NCBI RefSeq assembly: GCF_001557875.1
Contig: NZ_LNRF01000001.1
Span: forward strand, 744,001 to 808,000
DNA length: 64,000 nt
Direction: 5' to 3'
DNA from: Vibrio splendidus
GTDB lineage: Bacteria > Pseudomonadota > Gammaproteobacteria > Enterobacterales > Vibrionaceae
The notes under the pieces were generated by a model. The model was not told the DNA's origin. It ran no database searches and saw only the letters and a program-made list of their open reading frames with translations. How positions within the stretch are numbered: position 1 is the stretch's first letter; every line of letters begins with the position of its first letter. Below are positions 52,441 to 62,036 of the stretch, one piece after another. The translations under genes and the position numbers were made by a program.

Positions 52441-53283
52441 ATGGAAAAAGTGTGGCAAGTAATTGATTTTCTACTCGCTCATAAGTTTATTTTTAGTGCG
52501 TTGATTATCACTATTATTTTAATCATTCGCCGAATCACTTTGTCTCAAATAAGAGGTGATGTTGCTTTCCTTAGCGAAGACCAACGTAACTGGATGTCAC
52601 GAACCAAAAACGGCACATTCGCGATTATTGTTGTGACGTTATTTGTGTTGTGGAAATCCGAAATCAGCGAGTTTGCACTGTCAGTTACGGCCATAGCGGT
52701 TGCTATAGTCGTCGCATCTAAAGAGATAATATTGTGCTTCACAGGTTCTATTCAGCGTGCGAGTTCTCGTTCATTTAGAATTGGTGACTGGATTGAGGTG
52801 GGTAAAATCAGCGGTGAGGTGATTGAGCACAATTTGATGGCGACTGTGATTCAAGAAATAGATTTGTATCATGGGCAATATCACTTCACTGGCAAGACTG
52901 CCACGCTACCCAATAGCATGTTCTTCACTTATCCGGTAAAGAACCTCAACTTCATGAAGCGCTATGTTTACCATAACTTTGTTGTGACGGTGAAAGACTT
53001 TGTAAACCTATACCCTATGGTGCCGGGTCTTATTGTGAAAATTGAAGAGCATTGCGAAGAGTTTATCGATGTTGCCCGCCGTTACAACGGAGTGATCGAA
53101 AAGCACGCTGGTGTTGACCTTCCTGGTTCTGAGCCTCACATCCATATCACGAGCAGTTCGACGGGTGAGCAAGAAGTACATTTTATGATCTTCTGCCCGA
53201 CCGAAAAAGCGATTCATTTAGAGCAAGACATTCGCAAGGACTTTATGGAAGCGTACGCGGAGGAATTTCCAACGAGCGCTTAA
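52441..53283 (+). CDS. Short MscS-like membrane protein
   Basis: A 280-residue protein with three membrane segments (about 11-28, 54-71 and 77-95) and a C-terminal MscS-like beta domain (SRSFRIGDWIEVGKISGEVIEH, shown here as RIGDWIEVGxISGEV). The pore segment is weaker than in true MscS (AIAVAIVVASKEIIL), so channel activity is an inference; it may be an MscS-superfamily relative of the short type. GGATTAAGTA precedes the ATG, and two direct copies of CTAACTGTTGTAA lie just upstream (52396-52426). Confidence 0.7.
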   Translation: MEKVWQVIDFLLAHKFIFSALIITIILIIRRITLSQIRGDVAFLSEDQRNWMSRTKNGTFAIIVVTLFVLWKSEISEFALSVTAIAVAIVVASKEIILCFTGSIQRASSRSFRIGDWIEVGKISGEVIEHNLMATVIQEIDLYHGQYHFTGKTATLPNSMFFTYPVKNLNFMKRYVYHNFVVTVKDFVNLYPMVPGLIVKIEEHCEEFIDVARRYNGVIEKHAGVDLPGSEPHIHITSSSTGEQEVHFMIFCPTEKAIHLEQDIRKDFMEAYAEEFPTSA

Positions 53284-53343
53284 TTTGCTCATCGGTCTAT
53301 TGCGACTAAACTACAGCGTCCAAACTATAAGTCCAAACAACAG

Positions 53344-53381
53344 AAAGCCGAGAGCGATAATATCGACTCTCGGCTTTTTTG
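53344..53381. terminator. Bidirectional terminator, MscS-like / dCMP deaminase
   Basis: AAAGCCGAGAG (53344-53354) pairs with CTCTCGGCTTT (53367-53377); inner CGATA pairs with TATCG. A/T flanks on both sides. Confidence 0.9.
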
Positions 53382-53399
53382 TTCTTGCTATCTAATAGC

Positions 53400-53843
53400 T
53401 TAGTCTAGGTCAGCGAGTGGCAGCCAATCGACTTGCACGCCAGCTTGCTCAAACATATCTTGGCTAACTTTGATTTTATCACCCCAGCGAGAAAGGAAAT
53501 CTTCACTTTGCTCTGGGCAATGTACTGCTGAAATTCCTGTTTGAATGATTTTTGCTGCACAGTTCGGACAAGGGAAGTGGGTTACCCATATTTCACAACT
53601 GTCCAAATCACGCTTAGCGAATAGAATCGCATTTTCTTCAGCGTGAAGCGTCTTTAGGTACTTCATCTCTCTGTCATCAGTATCCGCACTATCAGACACG
53701 CCATGTGGGTAGCCATTAAAACCAACGGAAACAATACGGTTGTGCTTAGTGATTACGGCGCCGACTTGAGTTGAAGGATCTTTACTCCAAGAACCGACCA
53801 ATTCCGCCATTTGATAGAAACGTTTAGCCCATTTTGAAATCAT
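53400..53843 (-). CDS. dCMP deaminase family protein
   Basis: A 147-residue zinc-dependent deaminase. The catalytic motif is HAEENA (H67, E69) and the zinc cysteines are in PCPNCA (C92 and C95), the CDA-fold signature HxE...PCxxC. Substrate residues (STQVGAV, GFNGYPHGV) match deoxycytidylate deaminase (ComEB-like), which turns dCMP to dUMP for thymidylate synthesis. Start ATG 53843. Monocistronic. An RNA or other cytidine deaminase is less likely. Confidence 0.88.
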   Translation of the reverse strand: MISKWAKRFYQMAELVGSWSKDPSTQVGAVITKHNRIVSVGFNGYPHGVSDSADTDDREMKYLKTLHAEENAILFAKRDLDSCEIWVTHFPCPNCAAKIIQTGISAVHCPEQSEDFLSRWGDKIKVSQDMFEQAGVQVDWLPLADLD

Positions 53844-54102
53844 GAGAATTCCTTAACAATTAAATGTGAATGCTTATCTGTCTGACAATACATTATGTTA
53901 GACAATATCCATAGAGAACAAAAGCTGAGAGGTTGATTTACTTAGGAATTGTAGCGTGTTTGTAATCACTTTATAAGCACTTGGTTTCAATTAACATATT
54001 GATACACTTTGGCTAGTTATAATTGATATTCCTCGGACAATGGTAACGAGTGTGTTACGTAAATTTTATGCTGTTCAAATACTACTAAGTGACGGTATAA
54101 CC

Positions 54103-55227
54103 ATGCGTAAAAAGTTGATCCTTACGGCTCTTGCAAGCTCTCTTATTCTTGCTGGATGTGGGCAAGATGCTCAAAATGCCAAGCAAGCGCCTCTACCTCT
54201 CGTAGCTGTACAGGATGTTAGCGTTGTTTCTCACCAGCAAAGTAAGTCGTACATCGGTCGTATTGAAGCCGTTGAAGACACGGCTATCACAGCGCAAGTT
54301 TCGGGCTATCTACAAAGCCGTCATTTCAATGAAGGTCAAATGGTCGAAAAGGGCCAGCTGCTATATTCCATTGAGCCATCTTCGTTTGAAGCTGAAGTTG
54401 CAAGCGCAAAAGCGTCTGTTGCTCAAGCGAACGCGAACCTTAAGAAAGCCGAGCTTGATTTTAACCGTGGTAAAAACCTACTTCCGAAAGGCAGTATTTC
54501 TCAATCAGAATTCGATGCATTAACGGCAAACTTATTAGGTTCTCAAGCACAGCTTGAAGCCAGCCAAGCTCAGTTAAACGCCGCGAATGTCCAACTTTCT
54601 CATACCAAAATTATCGCGCCTTTCTCTGGAAGAATCAGTGACACTAAAGTAAGTAAAGGTGATCTGGTTTCACCGTCTTCGGGTGTACTGACGACTTTGG
54701 TTAGCCTAGATCCAATCCATGCATCGTTCAGCATTAGTGAGCGTGAGCGTATTGAGCTGGGTATGGACCGTATTGAAGGTGACGGTGCAGGTGTTGAAGT
54801 TCAGATCATGCTTGAGAATGGTGAAGCGTTTGAACACCTAGGTCAGCTTGATTTCTTGGGCAACCGTATCAATCTCAATACCGGTACGATCGCGATGCGC
54901 GCAATCGCTGATAATCCGAATCAGCGATTACTTCCTGGTCAACACGTTCGTGTGGATCTACGTGAAAAGCAATCTATTGATGTTGTGACTATCCCACGCC
55001 GAGCAGTACAAACCGACCTAGAAGGTGACTTTGTGATGGTATTGGTTGAAGGTGAAGCGGCACCTATTGCTGAGCGCAGAAATATCGAGATGGGTCGTCA
55101 GGTTGAAGGTGGCGTGATTGTTCATTCTGGATTAGAGAAGAACGACGCAGTCATCACTCAAGGCTTACAGCGTGTACGTAATGGTATGTCCGTACGCATT
55201 CAACCTTCTGCTGAACAAGCTGAGTAA
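54103..55227 (+). CDS. RND efflux membrane-fusion lipoprotein (AcrA-like)
   Basis: A 374-residue periplasmic adaptor. Signal and lipobox ILAGC (Cys 19), then lipoyl half ([20 protein letters not shown]), helical hairpin (about 95-165), second lipoyl half ([19 protein letters not shown], here abbreviated as [10 protein letters not shown]), and beta-barrel ([17 protein letters not shown]). I start at ATG 54103, where the lipoprotein signal begins; the frame from 54040 adds a weaker leader. It overlaps no neighbour, ending 11 bases before the RND gene. It links the RND pump to an outer membrane channel encoded elsewhere. Confidence 0.88.
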   Translation: MRKKLILTALASSLILAGCGQDAQNAKQAPLPLVAVQDVSVVSHQQSKSYIGRIEAVEDTAITAQVSGYLQSRHFNEGQMVEKGQLLYSIEPSSFEAEVASAKASVAQANANLKKAELDFNRGKNLLPKGSISQSEFDALTANLLGSQAQLEASQAQLNAANVQLSHTKIIAPFSGRISDTKVSKGDLVSPSSGVLTTLVSLDPIHASFSISERERIELGMDRIEGDGAGVEVQIMLENGEAFEHLGQLDFLGNRINLNTGTIAMRAIADNPNQRLLPGQHVRVDLREKQSIDVVTIPRRAVQTDLEGDFVMVLVEGEAAPIAERRNIEMGRQVEGGVIVHSGLEKNDAVITQGLQRVRNGMSVRIQPSAEQAE

Positions 55228-55238
55228 GGGGGCTATTT

Positions 55239-58200
55239 ATGTTGAGTCGTTTCTTTATTCAAAGGCCTAAGTTTGCCCTTGTTATATCCATCATATTAAC
55301 GCTGGCAGGGGCGATTTCTCTCGCTATCTTGCCAGTGGCTGAATATCCAAAAATTAGCCCACCGTCGGTCAGTGTGTCGGCATTCTATACGGGCGCAAGT
55401 GCTGAAGTGGTGGAGCAGGCGATAGCCGACCCCATAGAAACGTCGGTTAACGGCGTAGAAGGTATGATCTACATGTCCTCTAAAAGTGCTAACGATGGTT
55501 CATACAACCTTAACGTGACCTTTGATGTCGGTACTGATGCTGATATGGCTCAGGTCAACGTTCAGAACCGTGTTGCTCAGATCGAATCGAAACTTCCACA
55601 AGAAGTAAGAATGGTGGGTGTAACGGTCAAGAAGCGTTCTCCTGACTTGCTGATGGTATTGAACTTCTACTCGCCGAACGGAGAGTATGACGATCAATTC
55701 TTGATCAACTACGTGAACTTGAACATTAAAGACCAATTGGCCCGTGTAAAGGGCATCAGTGAAGTTAACGTATTGGGTGGTGGCGAATACGCGATGCGTG
55801 TTTGGTTAGACCCTGAGAAAATGGCTAACCTCAATATAACCACCTCTGATGTGAATCGCGCCTTGGCTGAACAGAACGTTCAGGTAGCGGCTGGTCGTAT
55901 TGGTGCAGCACCTTACAATAACGCACAAGAAGTGCAGTTCAACTTGGTAACCAAAGGCCGACTAGAAACGGCTGATGAGTTTGAAAATGTTGTACTTCGT
56001 GCAAACCAAGATGGTTCAACGGTTTACTTAAAAGACGTTTCACGCGTTGAGCTTGGTAAAAAGTTCTACGATGGCAATGGTAAATACCGTGGTCAAGACG
56101 CTTCAATCGTAACGTTGTCACTTCAATCAGACGCTAACGCGCTGGAAAGTGGTAAAGCGGTAATGGCGATGCTGGATAATTTAGGCAAAAACTTCCCTGA
56201 AGGCGTTGCTTATGAGGCGAGTTATGACACGACACTCTTCGTTGCAGAGTCGATCAAAGGCGTAGTAAAAACGCTAATTGAAGCGATCTTACTGGTTATC
56301 GCGGTAACGTATCTGTTCTTAGGTAGTGCGCGTGCGACTTTGATTCCGGTGGTTGCGATTCCTGTATCTTTGATTGGTACTTTTGCAGTCATGCAGATGA
56401 CAGGATTTACCATCAACACGGTGACTCTATTTGGCTTGATATTGGCGATTGGTATCGTAGTAGATGATGCGATCTTGGTTATTGAAAACGTTGATACCAC
56501 GATGGCCAAAGACCCAACGATCTCACCGCGTAAAGCAACGCTTATCGCAATGAAGGAAGTAACGGGTCCGATTGTTACTTCGACGTTGGTACTGTTAGCG
56601 GTATTCATTCCAGTAGCTATGCTGCCAGGTATTACCGGTATCATGTATCGTCAGTTTGCTCTAACTATCTGTATCGCTGTTGTTATCTCTTCTATTAATG
56701 CTCTAACACTGTCACCTGCATTGTGTTCATTAGTTCTTAAGCAGGGCGGTGGTAATACGGCTCGTTGGTATCAAGCGTTTAACCGTGGTCTTGAATCAGT
56801 AACCAACAAATACGGTCAAATTGCAGGCTTCCTTGTGAAAAAAGGCGTTCTGCTGTTTACCTTCTTCGTTGTGGCGCTAGCAGCGGTAACTTACTTCGCG
56901 AAAACCACGTCTACGGCGTTCGTACCTCAAGAAGATAAGGGTATTTTACTGGTTAACGTTCAACTTCCGGATGCGGCTTCATTGTCTCGTACCGAGGATG
57001 TGACGAAGCAGTTGCTAGAGATGGTTGAACAAGAGCCAGGCGTTGATGGTGTAACACTGGTTAACGGCTATGCATTCATGACGGGCGCTTCTGCTTCGAA
57101 TGGTGCGTCGATGTTCATCAAGCTCCACGATTGGGAGATGCGTAACGCACTGGATGGTCAACATTCTGCGCAAGCAATTTCGCAACGTATTAATGGCCGA
57201 GCAGCCACTGAACTACCTCAAGCTATCGTGTTTGCAATGGGACCTCCAGCAGTACCAGGTATGGGTGCAGCGTCTGGATTTGAGTTTGTTCTAGAAGATA
57301 CATTAGGTCGTAGCCGTACTGATCTAGCGATGGTTATGAATGACGTGATTGCTGAGGCCACTAAACAGCCTGAGATTTCACATACTTTCAGTACCTTCCG
57401 TGCCAATGTACCGCACTACTATGTCGACATTGACCGTGAGAAAGCGCAGCAACTTGGTATTCCGTTGTCGGAAATCTTCCAAACATTACAAGGCAACCTT
57501 GGTTCTCTGTATGTGAATGATTTCACCATGTTTGGTAAGAACTTCCGTGTCACCATGCAAGCTGACAGTGAACACCGTAGCAGCATGGATGACCTACAAC
57601 GATTCCACGTGCGTTCGTCTAATGGCGAGATGATCCCGTTAAGCACATTGGTGACTTACGACCAGATCTTCGAACCGGATGTCGCATGGCGTTACAACAT
57701 GTACCGCAGTGCCGTGATTCAAGGCCAACCAGCGCCGGGTTACTCAAGTGGTGATGCGATCGCTGCAATGGAACGTGTAGCCGCTGAAGTGTTACCTCAG
57801 GGGTATCAGTACGAGTGGACAGGCATGGCTTACCAAGAAGTATTGGCTGGCAACCAAGCGATCTTTGCTTTCGCACTGGCTCTGATCTTCATCTACCTGT
57901 TTATGGTGGCTCAATACGAGAGTTGGACAATACCGATTGCGATTATCCTAGTGGTACCTGTCGCAACATTAGGCTCCTTCTTGGCGTTGAACCTGACAGG
58001 CACACCGCTGAATCTCTATGCGCAAATTGGTTTGGTTCTCTTGATAGCCTTGGCCGCGAAGAACGCAATCTTGATTGTTGAATTCGCTAAGGTGGAGCGT
58101 GAAGAGAAAGACGCACCAATCGAAGATGCGGCGGTGAAAGGGGGGACGCTACGTTTCCGTGCTGTGAACATGACGTCTTGGTCGTTCATCTTAGGTATTT

Positions 58201-58391
58201 TCCCGCTTATTTTTGCGGCGGGTGCAGGTCACGTAAGCCAGAACTCTTTGGGTATTTCACTGATCGGTGGTCTGCTATGTGTGTTGTTAGCGGGTACGTT
58301 CCTAATTCCAGGCTTCTATGCATTCGTGCAACGTAAGCGTGAGAAGGCGCATGGTGGTAATACCAAGCTGGTTCCACTTGATGACGAATAG
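55239..58391 (+). CDS. RND efflux pump, HAE1 (AcrB) family
   Basis: A 1050-residue inner membrane pump. Twelve membrane segments in the 1+5+1+5 AcrB layout (first [20 protein letters not shown]), two large periplasmic loops, and the proton-relay acidic pair in [20 protein letters not shown] (Asp-Asp, about 407-408) with the Lys of the later helix in [11 protein letters not shown] (about 935). This is the HAE1 family, which exports hydrophobic drugs, bile salts or dyes. Start ATG 55239. It follows its fusion protein by 11 bases; no repressor (AcrR-like) and no TolC gene are linked here. Confidence 0.92.
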   Translation: MLSRFFIQRPKFALVISIILTLAGAISLAILPVAEYPKISPPSVSVSAFYTGASAEVVEQAIADPIETSVNGVEGMIYMSSKSANDGSYNLNVTFDVGTDADMAQVNVQNRVAQIESKLPQEVRMVGVTVKKRSPDLLMVLNFYSPNGEYDDQFLINYVNLNIKDQLARVKGISEVNVLGGGEYAMRVWLDPEKMANLNITTSDVNRALAEQNVQVAAGRIGAAPYNNAQEVQFNLVTKGRLETADEFENVVLRANQDGSTVYLKDVSRVELGKKFYDGNGKYRGQDASIVTLSLQSDANALESGKAVMAMLDNLGKNFPEGVAYEASYDTTLFVAESIKGVVKTLIEAILLVIAVTYLFLGSARATLIPVVAIPVSLIGTFAVMQMTGFTINTVTLFGLILAIGIVVDDAILVIENVDTTMAKDPTISPRKATLIAMKEVTGPIVTSTLVLLAVFIPVAMLPGITGIMYRQFALTICIAVVISSINALTLSPALCSLVLKQGGGNTARWYQAFNRGLESVTNKYGQIAGFLVKKGVLLFTFFVVALAAVTYFAKTTSTAFVPQEDKGILLVNVQLPDAASLSRTEDVTKQLLEMVEQEPGVDGVTLVNGYAFMTGASASNGASMFIKLHDWEMRNALDGQHSAQAISQRINGRAATELPQAIVFAMGPPAVPGMGAASGFEFVLEDTLGRSRTDLAMVMNDVIAEATKQPEISHTFSTFRANVPHYYVDIDREKAQQLGIPLSEIFQTLQGNLGSLYVNDFTMFGKNFRVTMQADSEHRSSMDDLQRFHVRSSNGEMIPLSTLVTYDQIFEPDVAWRYNMYRSAVIQGQPAPGYSSGDAIAAMERVAAEVLPQGYQYEWTGMAYQEVLAGNQAIFAFALALIFIYLFMVAQYESWTIPIAIILVVPVATLGSFLALNLTGTPLNLYAQIGLVLLIALAAKNAILIVEFAKVEREEKDAPIEDAAVKGGTLRFRAVNMTSWSFILGIFPLIFAAGAGHVSQNSLGISLIGGLLCVLLAGTFLIPGFYAFVQRKREKAHGGNTKLVPLDDE

Positions 58392-58725
58392 GGAACTGAA
58401 TGTCTTGCATGGTTAGTCCCTTACAAGAGTAACCCTTGGAAAATTAATTCCTTATAAAAACTGAGGCTTAGCGTTGCGCTAAGCCTTTCTTTATTCCACT
58501 AATGAATAAAATCGCTATTTATATAATCAAATGTTTATTATGTGATAGAGTTAACACTCTAATTTTGGTTTTGTAATAAAATGATGTTTTATTATTAAGT
58601 GTTTGTTTAATATAAAATTAATAGGGTTCAGCTAACGAGTGTATGCTCGAAAACATTTGCACAATAGTGTGAAGTGTTTCAAAATTACCTAGTTATATTG
58701 AAATTTTTTGTGCATTGAGGTTCTT
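58392..58725. other. Intergenic region, AcrB-like to MaoC-like
   Basis: About 330 bases. The left part has the terminator at 58464-58490; the rest is AT-rich (long runs of A and T) and should hold the promoter of the MaoC-like gene. No open frame found. Confidence 0.5.
58464..58490 (+). terminator. Terminator of the RND operon
   Basis: AGGCTTAGC (58464-58472) pairs with GCTAAGCCT (58478-58486), then TTCTTT. Confidence 0.85.
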
Positions 58726-59412
58726 ATGAAAGTCATTGATTTATTTAAACACCGAGGCGATAGCATGTCTTCGCAACACTCAGAGTTTATGCAATGGATG
58801 TCTCCAGCTCTTAGAGATTACTGGGGTGACTTTCTAAATCGCACGCAAAATAGCCATTTCTTTGCGTGGGTTCGTGATCATCACAAACCTGCTGTCAATG
58901 AAGATGCACCAGAAATGCCAGTAGAACAACCGATCGTGTTAAAGCCAGAAGCACAACTTGTGTTTGATGAGCTTAATCAGCAGATCGGTGAAGTAATCCA
59001 TACTGGCGACTGGATCAATGTCAGCCAAGACCGTATAAACCAGTTTGGTCTTGTTACTGAAGATATGCAGTGGATTCACACCGAGCCAGAAAAAGCAGAA
59101 ACAGACTCTCCGTTCAAAACAACCATCGCACATGGTTTTTTAACTTTATCTCTGCTTCCTAGATTGACTGACAGTGTCGACCCTGACAAGTCTCAATTCC
59201 CAACGGCGAAGATGGTTGTAAACATTGGCCTTAACCAAGTACGTTTCCCATATCCTGTTAAATCGGGCAGTAACGTTCGTGCTAAAAGCACGCTAACAAA
59301 AGTAACGCCAATTAAGAAAGGGCTAGAGATTGAGCGCGAAATCCGCGTAGAAATCGAAGGTATTCGTCGTCCTGGTGCTGTTATCGTTTCAGTGATTCAA
59401 CTTCACTTCTAA
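58726..59412 (+). CDS. MaoC-like hydratase
   Basis: A 228-residue protein with the MaoC/hot-dog dehydratase domain in its C-terminal two-thirds: DWINVSQDRINQFGLVTEDMQWIH (catalytic Asp and His of the ITQEMIDxFAxxTGDxQWIH-type motif), then TTIAHGFLTLSLLP (the second hot-dog signature) and NIGLNQVRFPYPV. It hydrates enoyl-CoA or related thioesters; the pathway here is unknown. The start is ATG 58726, with GAGG just upstream; the ORF from 58708 has no site. The first about 85 residues are an extra helical domain (FMQWMSPALRDYWGDFLN). Confidence 0.82.
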   Translation: MKVIDLFKHRGDSMSSQHSEFMQWMSPALRDYWGDFLNRTQNSHFFAWVRDHHKPAVNEDAPEMPVEQPIVLKPEAQLVFDELNQQIGEVIHTGDWINVSQDRINQFGLVTEDMQWIHTEPEKAETDSPFKTTIAHGFLTLSLLPRLTDSVDPDKSQFPTAKMVVNIGLNQVRFPYPVKSGSNVRAKSTLTKVTPIKKGLEIEREIRVEIEGIRRPGAVIVSVIQLHF

Positions 59413-59430
59413 ACTAACAATATAGATTCC

Positions 59431-59465
59431 AAAAAAAAGAGAGAGCTTAATGCTCTCTCTTTTTG
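59431..59465. terminator. Bidirectional terminator, MaoC-like / PstS
   Basis: AAAAGAGAGAGC (59435-59446) pairs perfectly with GCTCTCTCTTTT (59452-59463), A-rich left and T-rich right flanks. Confidence 0.9.
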
Positions 59466-59490
59466 TTTTCATGAGATAAAACTAACTCAC

Positions 59491-60306
59491 TTATTTAATG
59501 CGAGTGTAGCCGTACTCTTCGATAAGATCTTGCCCTTGCTCTGACTTCACGAACTTGATGAAGTCTTTGCTTTCTTCAGAAACAGAGTCTGTTTTGTGCA
59601 GCAATAAGAATGGGCGAGCTAATTCGTAGGTATGGTTTGCAATGTTCTTAGATGTCGGCTCTACGCCTTCAAATGTGATTGCCTTAATCGAACGGTCGAT
59701 AGAACCAACCGAGATAAAACCAATAGCATGCGGGTTATGGTTAACAATCGTCTTTACCATGCTGTTGCTGTTTACAACCAAGTTATTTGGGTTGATGTCC
59801 GACACTAGACGGTCGTTAATGATTTGGGTTAAACCAAGCAAGCTCTCAAAGCTGTAACGTGAACCAGAAGAAGCTTCACGAGTCACCACTGCAATAGGTT
59901 GATCCGCACCGCCTACTGCTTTCCAGTTTGTGATTTTGCCTTTGTAGATATCGAACAACTGTTCACGTGTAACGTTGCTTACACTGTTTGAACGATTGGT
60001 TACGACTGCTAGGCCGTCAAAGGCAATTGGGAATACCTTCAATTTCTCATCCTGCTCGCGGTCGGTTAAATAACGCGAGCTCATACCGATGTCAGCCACA
60101 CCTTTATTAACCATGGTAATACCCGCTGTAGAACCAATGCCTTGAACCGCAATATAGTTATCAGGGTGAGTCTTGTTGTACTCCTCAGCTAATACATCCA
60201 TCACACGTGATACAGAAGTGGAGCCCGAAATATTGGTTTCTTGTGCAAAAGCAGTGTGAGAAGACAGGGCTAAGGATAAAAGAGAGGCAAGCGCGACTCG
60301 TAACAT
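59491..60306 (-). CDS. PstS-like phosphate-binding protein, unlinked to pstCAB
   Basis: A 271-residue periplasmic binding protein with a signal peptide (cut near AFA-Q). The phosphate-loop signature is visible: NISGSTSVSRVMDVLAEEYN near the N-terminus, then GIGSTAGI, the SSR in GMSSRYL, and ASSGSRYSFES. These match PstS of the high-affinity phosphate ABC system. I use ATG 60306 because GGAG lies 6 bases upstream; TTG 60312 is closer to the site than allowed. The usual pstC, pstA and pstB are not adjacent, so it is an orphan that may serve an ABC elsewhere. Confidence 0.88.
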   Translation of the reverse strand: MLRVALASLLSLALSSHTAFAQETNISGSTSVSRVMDVLAEEYNKTHPDNYIAVQGIGSTAGITMVNKGVADIGMSSRYLTDREQDEKLKVFPIAFDGLAVVTNRSNSVSNVTREQLFDIYKGKITNWKAVGGADQPIAVVTREASSGSRYSFESLLGLTQIINDRLVSDINPNNLVVNSNSMVKTIVNHNPHAIGFISVGSIDRSIKAITFEGVEPTSKNIANHTYELARPFLLLHKTDSVSEESKDFIKFVKSEQGQDLIEEYGYTRIK

Positions 60307-60559
60307 AAACAACTCCTAGTTAATAACATTTGCCGGCTATGATAGGTCGGTTATATGACATTTTTGTGAAATTCTATATGCTCGATATGTCGTTGTTAGC
60401 TTGATGGGTGAAAGCTAGTGGGGTTTACGAAAGCAAGATTCGTTTCTGGGAGCAATGCGGGTATTTTGTTTACGCTTGTTCGCTAAAATGTTGGTTGAGT
60501 CCTAAGCTAAGTAGAGGAATTCACTACTTAGAAGTTTCTATGAAGTTACAAGGGGTGTT

Positions 60560-60922
60560 ATGTCCGTCATTCATATCGAACTGAATCGTCTTTTAATTGG
60601 AGCTGAGAGGCTCTGTACATTTCGGAATAGCAGTTTACCTGTTGAGTTAGGCAAATCCCTATATGAAGAGTGTGAGGGGGGAGTGCTGTTTTCTCAGGCG
60701 CATTATCTACTCGACTCATCTCACAGTGATTATATAAACGAGATTGCCTGCGTGACCTTTGATGAATCGTTATCTTGTTGGTTGGTGATGGTGCCGCTTG
60801 AAGGCGATGCCGAAACTGATTCCGTGAATTGGGGACCTTATCCCTACCTTCCTAAATCGAAGGATCTTGATGCAATTCTGGCTGAGATAGAAAAAGATCC
60901 TAAATCGTATTTTTGGTCATAA
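60560..60922 (+). CDS. Small protein of unknown function (120 aa)
   Basis: A 120-residue cytoplasmic protein (no signal peptide). ATG 60560 follows AAGGGGTG, a strong site. Its composition is acidic (EECEGGVLFSQ, EGDAETDSVNWGP) with a Trp-rich middle (SCWLVMVPLEG) and an acidic tail ending FWS. Not recognised. It is monocistronic, between the orphan pstS and the AraC regulator, reading opposite to both. Confidence 0.65.
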   Translation: MSVIHIELNRLLIGAERLCTFRNSSLPVELGKSLYEECEGGVLFSQAHYLLDSSHSDYINEIACVTFDESLSCWLVMVPLEGDAETDSVNWGPYPYLPKSKDLDAILAEIEKDPKSYFWS

Positions 60923-61020
60923 CCGATCACTTCAACGTCGCTGGTGGCTTGACCTCATAGTCAGATGGCGCAACGCCGAAGCTCAACCATTTGCGCCTAA
61001 TCAACTTGCTTCCCTACACT

Positions 61021-61851
61021 TTAGACGGGCGGTTTAATACCTTGTTGTTGCGCGCTCGCAATTAACGAACGGAAGTCCTTTGGCGTTTTTCCGTGATAGG
61101 TTTTAAAGGCGGTACTGAAGTGAGCGGCACTCTTAAAGCCAGATTCATACGCAATTTGAGTGATAGATTTATTCGATGTTCTGAGCTGAGTGGCTGCGTG
61201 GGCGATTCGCTTGATCTTTAATAGATTTGAAAAGGAAAGATCTTCAGCAGACAAACGGCGTTTAAGTGTGGCTGGTGACATCCCCATATAGCTGGCTAGA
61301 GTATCGAGTGAGATATTATTTTCTATGTTCTGTTCAATGTAATGGATGACCTTTTGTGTCACGGTCAACCTTGAAGCTCGGGCAATGATAACCAATAGAG
61401 CAGGGTGCTGTTCCACCATTAGAGAAAGCAAGCCTAAGCCTAATTGAGTGAGTGCGTAGTCATTCTCAGTAGATGAATTTGCAAGCGATATGATGAGTCC
61501 TTTTAGTTGACAGATTTCGGTGTCAGTTTGATTGAACTTAATGTACTTATCTGGGACTCGAGTGGGTTCTAAATCACTGAACTGATTGATGAATTTCTGG
61601 AAAATAGTCAGATCGAAATCTACGCAGGTTGCGCTAAATTCACCATTTTCGGTGTTAACCGTAATGTCTTTAATCTGTCCTGAATTGTAGAGCGTAAAAT
61701 CCCCCGCTTGTAACGAGGCTTCAGTGCCATTGGGTAACACGAAAGAAATGCTGCCCTTTGATACTATGAAAATACCGTTTTTAGAGGCGGGGTAACGTTC
61801 TCGCTTCCTAGGTATGAAGTTTCTAAATTGGGTAACAGTGATTGATGACAT
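61021..61851 (-). CDS. AraC-family transcriptional regulator
   Basis: A 276-residue regulator. The N-terminal part (about 1-150) is a cupin-like sensing domain (GIFIVSKGSISFVLPNGTEASL, a short beta set). The C-terminal AraC HTH pair is at about 170-270: SLDTLASYMGMSPATLKRRL (first HTH) and SITQIAYESGFKSAAHFSTAFKTYHGKTPKDFR (second HTH, described here by SxSxFxRxFKxxxGxTPxxFR-like). I start at ATG 61851; the further ATG at 61911 (20 residues more) has no site. The target genes are unknown; it lies next to rnb, which is likely not its target. Confidence 0.82.
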   Translation of the reverse strand: MSSITVTQFRNFIPRKRERYPASKNGIFIVSKGSISFVLPNGTEASLQAGDFTLYNSGQIKDITVNTENGEFSATCVDFDLTIFQKFINQFSDLEPTRVPDKYIKFNQTDTEICQLKGLIISLANSSTENDYALTQLGLGLLSLMVEQHPALLVIIARASRLTVTQKVIHYIEQNIENNISLDTLASYMGMSPATLKRRLSAEDLSFSNLLKIKRIAHAATQLRTSNKSITQIAYESGFKSAAHFSTAFKTYHGKTPKDFRSLIASAQQQGIKPPV

Positions 61852-61922
61852 AGTTCGCTTCTTTGACGTTGTAAATTGATCGCTTATTTTTTTTAAGTAT
61901 TGTTTAAGCATGAGACATTTAC

Positions 61923-61950
61923 AAAAAAGGCGCTAATTATTAGCGCCTTT
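61923..61950 (-). terminator. Terminator of rnb
   Basis: AAAGGCGCTAA (61926-61936) pairs perfectly with TTAGCGCCTTT (61940-61950); read on the minus strand it ends in a T-run. It lies about 80 bases past the rnb stop, behind the tandem repeat. Confidence 0.85.
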
Positions 61951-61960
61951 AGAAGTGAAC

Positions 61961-62036
61961 CTTTGAAGCTTTTAGCCTTGAAAGCTTTGACCTTGAAAGC
62001 CGTAACCTTAAAAGCTCTAACCGTTAAAGCTATTAA
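61961..62036. repeat. 15-bp tandem repeat behind the rnb stop codon
   Basis: Five diverged units of 15-16 bases: 61961-61976, 61977-61991, 61992-62006, 62007-62021 and 62022-62036, consensus about CTTGAAAGCTNTAAC on the plus strand. The last unit overlaps the rnb stop codon (TAA at 62033-62035). The units are not in the rnb frame, so they are not an eroded protein repeat. Confidence 0.65.

Noticed and set aside
61852..61911. Extra 20 N-terminal residues of the AraC regulator
   Set aside because: The upstream ATG has no ribosome binding site; the cupin-like domain begins cleanly at 61851.
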